Both the position numbers and the translations under genes were made by a program. Below, piece by piece: positions 57,701 to 64,000 of a stretch of DNA of 64,000 bases. How positions within the stretch are numbered: the stretch's first letter is position 1; every line of letters begins with the position of its first letter. A model generated the notes under the pieces. That model searched no databases. It was not told the DNA's origin and was given only the letters and a program-made list of their open reading frames with translations. The DNA comes from Lysobacter soli. Lineage in GTDB: Bacteria; Pseudomonadota; Gammaproteobacteria; Xanthomonadales; Xanthomonadaceae. The stretch lies in assembly GCF_003382285.1 (NCBI RefSeq), contig NZ_QTJR01000012.1, positions 1 through 64,000 of the forward strand, read 5' to 3'.

Positions 57701-60700
57701 TCGGACTCGACGCGTTCCGCTTCGGCCCGTGCGGCCTCTTCGGCAGCGGCGTGTTCGGCGGCGAGACGCTCGGCCTCGATGCGCGCGGCTTCTTCCGCCG
57801 CGGCACGCTCGGCGTCCGCACGTGCGGCTTCGGCCAGCTCCGCGGCGATGCGCTCGGCTTCGGCGGCCTCGGCGGCGAGCAGTTCGGCTTCGCGACGCTC
57901 CGCTTCGGCGCGCGCATCTTCCTCGCGCTTGAGCAGCGCCAGGCGCTCGGCTTCGCGCTGCTGTTCTTCCAGCGCGAAACGCTCCGCTTCCAGGCGTTCG
58001 ACTTCGATGCGCTCGGCGTTGGCGCGCTCGATCGCCTCGCGCTCGGCCTCGATGCGGCGGGCTTCGGCCAGCTCGGTCTCGATGCGCTCGGCGTGGGCCG
58101 GATCGGAGAGGTAGTCCGGGCCGACGTCGGCGGCCAGGTCGGTGAACTCGCTCAGGTCGATCGCGGTGAACGCATGCTCGGCCTCGACCGCTTCCTGCGG
58201 CATCGGCTGGCGCGCGTCAGGCAGGCTGTCGCGCAGGGCGCGCATGCGATCGGCAAGGCCGGCGAACACCGGGATCCGCGGGGACGGCGTCTTCAGCGTC
58301 GCCAGCGTGCGGCGGATCGCGTCGGCGACCTCGCCCATCGCGGCCACGCCTTCGGCGCTGGCGGGCTGGCCGGAGGCCAGCAGGCGCTTTACGTACACCT
58401 CGGTCGGACCGGTGATCTCGGTGATCACCGGCACTTCGGTCATCGCGAAGGCACCGTTGAGCGTGTGGAACGCGCGCTGCAGGCCATCGTCGGCCGGCTG
58501 CGGCTGCGATGCGGCCAGCCACTGCTCGATCGTCGCGAGGTGGCCGCTGACTTCGGCGTCCAGGATTTCCAGCAGCACCGAGTCGACCGATGCCGGCACG
58601 CCCGGTTCCGGCTCCAGCACCGGTGCGATGTCTTCGGCCGCGAGCTCCGGCGCGGGCACGTCGTCGAAGCTGATTTCCTCGACTTCGATCGCGCCGTCCA
58701 GGCCGTCGAAGCTGACCGCTTCGAGCGTGATCTCTTCGGCCAGCGGCTCGAAGACCGGCTCCACGACAGGCTCGATCGGCTCGACCACCGGTTCCACGAC
58801 CGCTTCGGCCTTGGGCGGCGCGGGCGTGTACGGCGTTTCGTCGCCTTCGGCCAGGCGATCGGCGTGGGCTTCCATCGCCGGCAGGTCGGCGGTGATGGCG
58901 CCTTCGTTGCGCAGCGCGGCGTGCAACTGCGGCAGCGTGGCGTAGGCATGGCCGACCAGGCCGATGACCGCCGGGCTCGCCGGCCGCGTGCCGTCGAGCA
59001 CGCGGTTGAGCAGGTTCTCGATCTTCCAGCTGAATTCGCCGAGCGTCTTGGCACCGACGAGGCGGCCGGAGCCCTTCAGCGTGTGGAACACGCGGCGGAT
59101 CGGGCGCAGGCGCTCGCTGTCTTCCGGCAACGCGTGCCATTCGGGCAGCAGGTCGCCGAGATGACGGATCTCCTCGTCGAGTTCCTCGAGGAAGACCTCG
59201 CGGATCTCGTCGTCGATGTCGTCGCTGTGTTCGAAGCCGCCGGCGGCGATCTGCTGCGGCGTGCTCGCGACCGGCGCGGGAGCCGGCACCGGAGTCGGCG
59301 CGGTCGGCGCCGCGGCGGCCACCTGCGCGACCGGCACTTCGGCGGCCAGCGTCGGCGAGGGCGCCAGCGCGTTGGCGTCGAACGCCGGCGCGGTCGGCGT
59401 GCCGAGCGTGATCTCGTCGGTCAGTTCGAAGTCCGGAACGCGCGCCAGCTCCTCGCGGCTGATCGGCGAGCTCGGCGCCATCGTGGCGGCGATGTCGAAT
59501 TCCGGCAGCGGCCAGTAGCGCAGCGTTTCCAGGCTCTGGCGCGTGATGTCGAGGATGTGGTTGCGGTTCGGGCGCTGCTCGCGCAGCGCTTCGAGGTAGT
59601 ACTCGAGGCTGGCGAGCGCGTCGGCGAGCGTGTCCAGCTGCTGGCCGTTGGGCACGCGCTTGCGGCCGATCAGCTCGACCTCGGTATAGCGCTTCACGCC
59701 GCTGAGGTAGTCGGCCGGCTGCGGCAGCTCGAGCATGCGCAGCGCGCCGGCGACTTCGTCCAGCACGCGCGGGACTTCGGCCAGTTCGGCGTGATCCCAG
59801 TTGGTTTCGACGAACGCAACGAAGGCCTGGCGCGCATCGCCGAAGTTGGCGATGGCTTCGCGCACGAGCACGTCGAGCACCTTGCGCGCCTCGCCGGCGA
59901 GCAGGTCGTCTTCGGCGCCGGCGTCGGGCAGGCCCAGGCGCGAGACCTGGTCGTCCAGCGAGGCATCGACGTAAAGCAGTGCACCGGCGACGTCGAGCAG
60001 CGCGCCTTCATCGGCCGGACGCCTGCCCGAGACGATGTCGTGCATCGCATCTCGCTGCTGCAGCACGACGGTGCGGGCGACGCCCAGTCCCATCATGCCG
60101 AGCGTGTCGCTGACGCGGCCGAGCGCTTCCACCTGCGGCTTGAGTTCGGCGACGTCGGTCTGGCCGGTGCGCAGGTGCAGGTCGAGCGCGTCCTTGACGC
60201 GCAGCAGGTCTTCCTTGATCGCTGCCGCAACGGTGTCCAGCAGCGCGCGGTTGCGGCCGGACAGCGAACCGCGGGCGTGTTCGAGTTCGGACTCGCTGGG
60301 CAGGTGCGCGGCGAGTTCGAAGGTGTGGCGCAGATCGTCCAGCGCCGGGTGGCGGCCGTCGCTGTGGGCGACGTGGTACAGCAGCTGGCGGGTCGGTTCG
60401 GCGGCGGGTTCGGAGCGGTGCGCGCCGAAGCCGTCGTCGGCGAGCATCAGGCGCGCTTCGCGCTCCACGCCGCCGAAGGCCTGGCGCAGCGCGCGCGTGG
60501 CCGGCAGCGCGCCGTCGCGCAGGGCGCCGGCGACGCTGGAAGCGACCCACAGCATGCGGCGCACGGGTTCGAGCACGACTTCGCCGAGCAGGCCGTCGAT
60601 CGCGGTCGAAAGCTTCTCGGGCTGCGACGGGTTGCCGTCTTCCGGCCAGTTCGCCAGCGCATCGCGCAGGGCGGCCAGGTGCGGCGAGGTCGCACCGCGA

Positions 60701-61191
60701 ACGGGTGCGGCCGCCGGCAGCGCGCTCGGCAGGTTCGCCGGCAGCGGACGGTCGAGGTCCGGCGCGAACAGGACGCTTTCGTTGAGGCCCGCCTCGCCGC
60801 GCGTGGCGCGCAGTTCGTTGAGCAGCGGCAGCAGCACGATCGGAATGTCGCGATGGCCGCCCTGCAGGCGCTCCAGGTAGTCGGGCAGCAGGACCACGCC
60901 GCGCATCAGCGCCGCGCAGGCGTCGTCGCGGTCGGCGACCTTGCCCTGCTGCAGCGCGAGCGCCAGGCGCTCCATTTCCTCGGCCACCATCGCCGGGGCG
61001 TACAGCTCGACCATGCGCAGCGTGCCGTGCACCTGGTGCAGCTGTTCGGCGCACTGGCGCATGCGGCTGGCGTCGGCCGGGTTCTCGGCGTACGCCTCGA
61101 TTTCCTGCTGGGCCTGGCGCAGGGTTTCGTCCAGCTCGGGCTTGATCCAGCCGAGCGTGGTGGTGTCGATGGCTTCGCGCATCACGGTCAT
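54727..61191 (-). CDS. chpA: ChpA, hybrid CheA-type kinase of the Pil-Chp system
   Basis: 2154 residues. N-terminal degenerate Hpt-like part (His52 in [10 protein letters not shown]). Hpt domains follow with His703 ([11 protein letters not shown]), His909 ([11 protein letters not shown], Lys replaced by Asn) and His1406 ([11 protein letters not shown]). Between the last two, about 1030-1280, lies a long Glu/Ala/Arg helical repeat region. Then come the dimerisation domain (about 1490-1690), ATPase with N-box [10 protein letters not shown] (about 1744), G1 DDGAGL, G2 GRGVGMDV, a CheW domain (about 1880-2020) and a receiver with Asp2077 ([12 protein letters not shown]). Controls twitching motility via PilG/PilH in relatives. 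Confidence 0.93.
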   Translation of the reverse strand: MTVMREAIDTTTLGWIKPELDETLRQAQQEIEAYAENPADASRMRQCAEQLHQVHGTLRMVELYAPAMVAEEMERLALALQQGKVADRDDACAALMRGVVLLPDYLERLQGGHRDIPIVLLPLLNELRATRGEAGLNESVLFAPDLDRPLPANLPSALPAAAPVRGATSPHLAALRDALANWPEDGNPSQPEKLSTAIDGLLGEVVLEPVRRMLWVASSVAGALRDGALPATRALRQAFGGVEREARLMLADDGFGAHRSEPAAEPTRQLLYHVAHSDGRHPALDDLRHTFELAAHLPSESELEHARGSLSGRNRALLDTVAAAIKEDLLRVKDALDLHLRTGQTDVAELKPQVEALGRVSDTLGMMGLGVARTVVLQQRDAMHDIVSGRRPADEGALLDVAGALLYVDASLDDQVSRLGLPDAGAEDDLLAGEARKVLDVLVREAIANFGDARQAFVAFVETNWDHAELAEVPRVLDEVAGALRMLELPQPADYLSGVKRYTEVELIGRKRVPNGQQLDTLADALASLEYYLEALREQRPNRNHILDITRQSLETLRYWPLPEFDIAATMAPSSPISREELARVPDFELTDEITLGTPTAPAFDANALAPSPTLAAEVPVAQVAAAAPTAPTPVPAPAPVASTPQQIAAGGFEHSDDIDDEIREVFLEELDEEIRHLGDLLPEWHALPEDSERLRPIRRVFHTLKGSGRLVGAKTLGEFSWKIENLLNRVLDGTRPASPAVIGLVGHAYATLPQLHAALRNEGAITADLPAMEAHADRLAEGDETPYTPAPPKAEAVVEPVVEPIEPVVEPVFEPLAEEITLEAVSFDGLDGAIEVEEISFDDVPAPELAAEDIAPVLEPEPGVPASVDSVLLEILDAEVSGHLATIEQWLAASQPQPADDGLQRAFHTLNGAFAMTEVPVITEITGPTEVYVKRLLASGQPASAEGVAAMGEVADAIRRTLATLKTPSPRIPVFAGLADRMRALRDSLPDARQPMPQEAVEAEHAFTAIDLSEFTDLAADVGPDYLSDPAHAERIETELAEARRIEAEREAIERANAERIEVERLEAERFALEEQQREAERLALLKREEDARAEAERREAELLAAEAAEAERIAAELAEAARADAERAAAEEAARIEAERLAAEHAAAEEAARAEAERVESERIEAERLAAEQAEAERLAEERAAEERAERLAAEAAHQAAVEAAMAERQAAVALAEQQRIEAQLLEAERIATERLEAERLEAARIADEEAEYARLEAEYAEADRVASEQHAAIEAASLEAAAVGHAFVDAPAIGDMRDELPEAQELTQDALAELPSDAPAHDFASIPSIEAQEPAVAALIAQALAGADDPDEALDLSELDPELVDIFVEEASDLLDHSDGLLAQLREAPTERESLVGLQRDLHTIKGGARMAGIMAVGELGHAMESLLEGVVENRCELGRDGVPLLERGFDRLHAMVTRVGDRRAIAMPEALIAEFDARSRGETTLGDLAAAAQAAAPVVATAKPAAPVVEAAHDEPHHVDLKPLSAPISDQPLTDDDDIGVRAPQEQVRIRADLLDRLVNYAGEVAIYRARLEQQLGAFRGAIAEMAATNTRMRDQLRRLEIETEAQIVARYQREGDDGEQAFDPLELDRFSTLQQLSRALAESAADQVSLQTTLDDLTRQYETLLLQQSRVSSDLQEGLMRTRMVPFDGLLPRLRRVVRQASGELGKHVALKLDGTQGELDRNVLERMTAPLEHMLRNAVAHGLETPDTRKKAGKPDEGTIRIAVRREGSEVVLEVGDDGAGLNREAILRRGHERGLVPEGATLSDAAIDALILEPGFSTAESVSRLAGRGVGMDVVASEVRQLGGTLDIASVPGKGVTFTLRLPQTLAVTQAVFVRIGETTFAVPIASVRGVGRIARDRLDMVDATYRYGGEDYAVHDLGTLVGHGTAKAEGALQMPLLLIRSGDLRAAVCVDQVVGNREIVVKPVGPQVASVPGIFGATIMGDGRVVVILDVAPLVRRQALLPRDHVVAPVATVETRRVPLVMVVDDSVTMRKVTGRVLERHNLEVLTAKDGIDALERMVERVPDLMLLDIEMPRMDGYELATAMKGDARLRGVPIVMITSRTGDKHRQRAFEIGVERYLGKPYQEPELMRNVYDLLGIDAGATRNE

Positions 61192-61290
61192 CGCTCACCT
61201 CGCATGGATGCAAGGTGGCGCGACCTGCGGCCGAGGCGCCATCCGGGGCTGAAGCTGTTCATCGTGACCGACCTTGTTCCGATCCGCCCG

Positions 61291-63312
61291 TCAGGCCGGC
61301 AGCTTGAAGTCGGCGACCGAGCGGCGCAGGTCGGCGGCCAGTTGCGCCAGGTTTCCAATCGACGCGGCGGTCTGGTTCGCACCCTGCGACGTCTGCGCGG
61401 TAATCGACTGGATGGTGTTCATCGTGGCGGTAATGTTCGATGCCGCGCTGGACTGCTGCTGCGCCGCGCTCGAGATGCCCTGAATGAGGTTGGACAGGTC
61501 GCTCGACACCTTTTCGATCTCGCCCAGTGCCGTACCCGCGTCTTCGGCCAGTCGCGCACCGGCGACCACTTCGGACGTCGTCTGTTCCATCGAGGACACC
61601 GCTTCGTTGGTGTCGGACTGAATCGTCTGGACCAGCGTTTCGATTCGCTTGGTCGCGTTCGATGCGCGTTCTGCGAGTCGCTGCACTTCGTCGGCCACGA
61701 CCGCGAAGCCGCGGCCCGCTTCACCCGCCGAGGCCGCCTGGATCGCGGCGTTCAGCGCGAGGATGTTCGTCTGTTCCGAGATGTCGTTGATCAGTTCCAC
61801 GATCGAGCCGATTTCCTGCGACGACTCACCCAGTCGCTTGATTCGCTTCGAGGTTTCCTGGATCTGGTCGCGAATGCTGTCCATGCCCGCGATCGTCTGG
61901 CGCACCACGCCCGCACCCTTGGTCGCGATCTGCACCGAGCGCTGCGCCACGTCCGCCGATTCGGCCGAGTTGCGCGACACCTGGTTGATCGACGCCGCGA
62001 TTTCGCTGATACGGCTGGAGGCGGAGTTGATTTCCTGCGCCTGGTGTTCGGCGGCCTCGGCCAGGTGCATGGCGGTGGCCTGCGTTTCCTGCGCGCTGGC
62101 GGCGACCTGCACCGAGGTGTCGGTAATCGTCTGCACGAGGCTGCGCAGCTGTTCGACGGCGAAGTTGATCGAGTCCGCGATCGCGCCGGTCATGTCCTCG
62201 GTCACGGTCGCCTTTACGGTCAGGTCGCCTTCTGCGAGCGAACCCATTTCGTCCAGCAGGCGCATGATCGCCTCCTGGTTGCGGTCGTTGAGTTCCTTCG
62301 TGGTCAGGTAGCGCTTCTTCTGCTGGCTGTTCAGCGAGACGACCAGGAACACGATCGCGAACAGCGCGATGAGGCCGGAAACGATCGACACCAGGATGTG
62401 GCCGATCGGGTTGGTGCTGCGCACCGAGCCGAACGAGGTGAAGGCGCGGAACAGCGCCTGGCTGTCGGTCAGCAGCTTGTTGGAGCCGCCGGTGATCGAC
62501 TCGGCCGCGGCCTGCGCGGCGAACAGGTTCTGCGAGGAGGACAGGATCGCGTCCAGGTCCTTCTTCATTTCCAGCCACAACGTCTCGGCCTGGCCGAGGG
62601 CGGCGATGGCGTTGGCGTTGCCCAGCGGGGTCACGCCGAACGCGGCGTCGCCCTTGCGCAGGCCGGTCAGCACGTTGCCGAACACCGCCGCGTCGCGACC
62701 CAGCGCTTCACCGGCGAGGGCGGCGCCGCTGCCGCCGGCGCGGATCTGCGTGATGCGCTCGGCCATCTTGCCCGACAGCACGACCTGGCGAAGGGCGATG
62801 TAGACCTGCGAGGACGGCGAGCCGGAGGCCGACATCGCGCGGACGAGTTCGTCCAGTCTCGCCTGCAGCTGCGGCACGCGGCTGGAGAAGCTGTCGGCGT
62901 TGCCGGCCAGCGCCAGCACGGCCTTTTCGGACGCGACCACCTGGTCGGCGCTCTTGCCCAGCGGCGCCCAGGTGCTGGTGACGGTCTGGATCGGGCCGGA
63001 CACACCGGCGGTACCGCCGAAGTTGGCGTTGAGCTGCTCGACGTCCTGCACGATCGCCGAACGCGTTTCCTTGAACGCGGCGAACGCGGCGGCGTCGCCG
63101 CTCACCGCTTCCTGGCCCTGCACGGCGAGCTTCTGCGAGTTCACCTGCAAGTCGGAAGCCGAGGAGCTCGCACCACCCAGGCGCGCGGCCTTCCATGTTG
63201 CGTAGCCGGTGTTCAAACCGAAGATGAGCACCGAGACGCCCAGCACGATCAGCCAGGTGTTGACGCCAAGATTGCGGCCCTTGCCGGCAGCGCTATCCAT
63301 AACAGTGCTCAT
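61291..63312 (-). CDS. pilJ: Methyl-accepting chemotaxis protein PilJ
   Basis: 673 residues: membrane helix about 18-38, a long periplasmic part with PilJ-type repeats (to about 305), second helix about 306-328, HAMP, and the signalling domain with tip [20 protein letters not shown] and [17 protein letters not shown]. Senses pilin or surface contact in relatives and feeds ChpA through PilI. ATG 63312 overlaps the pilI stop by four bases; ATG 63300 is another possible start. Confidence 0.95.
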   Translation of the reverse strand: MSTVMDSAAGKGRNLGVNTWLIVLGVSVLIFGLNTGYATWKAARLGGASSSASDLQVNSQKLAVQGQEAVSGDAAAFAAFKETRSAIVQDVEQLNANFGGTAGVSGPIQTVTSTWAPLGKSADQVVASEKAVLALAGNADSFSSRVPQLQARLDELVRAMSASGSPSSQVYIALRQVVLSGKMAERITQIRAGGSGAALAGEALGRDAAVFGNVLTGLRKGDAAFGVTPLGNANAIAALGQAETLWLEMKKDLDAILSSSQNLFAAQAAAESITGGSNKLLTDSQALFRAFTSFGSVRSTNPIGHILVSIVSGLIALFAIVFLVVSLNSQQKKRYLTTKELNDRNQEAIMRLLDEMGSLAEGDLTVKATVTEDMTGAIADSINFAVEQLRSLVQTITDTSVQVAASAQETQATAMHLAEAAEHQAQEINSASSRISEIAASINQVSRNSAESADVAQRSVQIATKGAGVVRQTIAGMDSIRDQIQETSKRIKRLGESSQEIGSIVELINDISEQTNILALNAAIQAASAGEAGRGFAVVADEVQRLAERASNATKRIETLVQTIQSDTNEAVSSMEQTTSEVVAGARLAEDAGTALGEIEKVSSDLSNLIQGISSAAQQQSSAASNITATMNTIQSITAQTSQGANQTAASIGNLAQLAADLRRSVADFKLPA

Positions 63313-63911
63313 GGTTGAACCTCAACGTTGCTGATGCGGTGCGGCATGTCGGACGCCGCCTGGCGGAATTCGGGAGTGCGGGCAAGCCTGTCCAGGCTGA
63401 AGATGCCCCACGTGTGTGCGTCGAGGCGGTAACCGCGCTCGACGAAGTTCGCGTAACGGCCCTGCGTCAGCGCGACGACGGCTTCGTCGTCGGCCTGCTC
63501 GGGCGAAAGTTCGATGCGGTGCTGCTCGTGGAAGCTGCGCTGGCCGTAGAGCTCGTCGATCAGCACCGCCACGTCGCCGCCGGGCTGGCGGACGAGCAGG
63601 ATGCGCTGGCTCTCGTGCAGGACGGTGCGCTCGCCTTCGAGGAACTGCTTGAGGTCGACGATGGGGAGCAGGTTGCCGCGCACGTTGGCCAGACCCAGCA
63701 GCCAGGGCTGCGCGCCCGGCACCTGGGTGACCTGCGGAAGCGGCAGGATTTCCAGCACTTCGCCGAACCCCGACGCGAGGCGGCGGGCGCCGATGCGATA
63801 GCCCACGCCGCGCCAGAGGCCGGGGGCGTCGAGCTGTTCGGGCAGGCCGACCACGTGCGCCAGGCTGCGGCGCTCGTAGTCCACCAGCACGTCGAAGGGC
63901 GACTGCAGCAT
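63309..63911 (-). CDS. pilI: CheW-like adaptor PilI
   Basis: 200 residues, CheW domain ([51 protein letters not shown]). Couples PilJ to ChpA. Placed immediately before pilJ with an ATGA overlap and 12 bases after the response-regulator end, as in Pseudomonas aeruginosa. Confidence 0.95.
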   Translation of the reverse strand: MLQSPFDVLVDYERRSLAHVVGLPEQLDAPGLWRGVGYRIGARRLASGFGEVLEILPLPQVTQVPGAQPWLLGLANVRGNLLPIVDLKQFLEGERTVLHESQRILLVRQPGGDVAVLIDELYGQRSFHEQHRIELSPEQADDEAVVALTQGRYANFVERGYRLDAHTWGIFSLDRLARTPEFRQAASDMPHRISNVEVQP

Positions 63912-63923
63912 CGCGGTCCCGCC

Positions 63924-64000
63924 TCAGGCGCCCAGCAGGGCGTTGATGCGGGCGATCAGTTCGTCCTCGCGCGGCGGCTTGACGATGTAGTCGCGCGCGC
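63924..64000 (-). CDS. pilH: Response regulator, C-terminal end only (PilH-like)
   Basis: The window ends inside this gene. The visible 24 residues end ARDYIVKPPREDELIARINALL and then G-A-stop, with the conserved switch Lys (VKPP). By position, directly before pilI, and by the family-like RDYxxKP ending it is PilH; PilG cannot be excluded. Confidence 0.8.
   Translation of the reverse strand, partial: ARDYIVKPPREDELIARINALLGA

Noticed and set aside
54550-63318. A 2922-codon open frame on the plus strand, opposite chpA, pilJ and chpB
   Set aside because: It is antisense to three well-supported genes. Its Arg/His/Gln-rich and Gly/Leu/Phe-repeat composition is what a high-GC gene gives in this opposing frame, and the repeats mirror the AERxxAE region of ChpA. 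No start signal or family similarity.

Overview
The window is ordinary, gene-dense core chromosome from a high-GC gammaproteobacterium, most likely Lysobacter or a close relative in the Xanthomonadaceae/Lysobacteraceae. The reasons are an Ax21-type outer-membrane protein, the order ahpC-ahpF-oxyR, the lptD-surA-pdxA-rsmA-apaG-apaH block, a Pil-Chp chemosensory cluster, frequent GTG/TTG starts, and two families of short palindromes between genes. I see no phage, transposon, CRISPR array, tRNA or rRNA gene. No intergenic stretch exceeds about 300 bases.

Layout. 1-262 holds a 69-bp tandem array of palindromes. 263-8.2 kb has a DUF1631 protein, nitroreductase, 5'-3' exonuclease, NUDIX hydrolase, sugar porter, proline iminopeptidase and Ax21. 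8.2-12.7 kb has prmC and the peroxide-defence unit ahpC-ahpF-oxyR, with an OxyR-like site before ahpC. 12.7-19.1 kb has a membrane protein, apt, a DUF2007 protein, glnS, a Cys-rich lipoprotein, a deaminase, rlmM and an EF-hand protein. 19.1-24.2 kb has the ubiquinone hydroxylases ubiH/ubiI, a DUF6580 membrane protein with a cobalamin adenosyltransferase, an HDAC-like hydrolase and msrB. 24.3-31.5 kb is the lptD-to-apaH block. Facing it is lgt-thyA-folA, and beyond that lemA with two TPM-domain genes.

36.3-39.9 kb has terC, dgkA, an ABM and a VOC protein, and isoaspartyl peptidase. 40-45.7 kb is a leftward set: response regulator, histidine kinase, MacA-like adaptor, ATPase and MacB-like permease, which looks like a self-sensing export module. 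45.8-51 kb has small membrane proteins, mazG, cysQ, nudE, bioA and rsmE. 51-64 kb, read leftward, is the type IV pilus chemosensory operon (pilH end, pilI, pilJ, chpA, chpB, chpC). It is followed without a gap by a DUF5009-type membrane acyltransferase and a small membrane-anchored protein.

I found no wholly new system. The points most worth following are: (1) the Pil-Chp cluster seems to have abandoned methylation-based adaptation, because no methyltransferase gene lies between pilJ and chpA and the CheB domain of ChpB lacks its Ser and His; (2) the MacA-like adaptor carries a roughly 135-residue insert with two LxxxQ motifs reminiscent of Spy/CpxP; (3) a DUF6580 membrane protein is paired with a cobalamin adenosyltransferase; (4) a palindromic repeat is built into the coding start of a TPM-domain gene; (5) there is a probable one-base disruption at the 5' end of the membrane-protein gene after oxyR.
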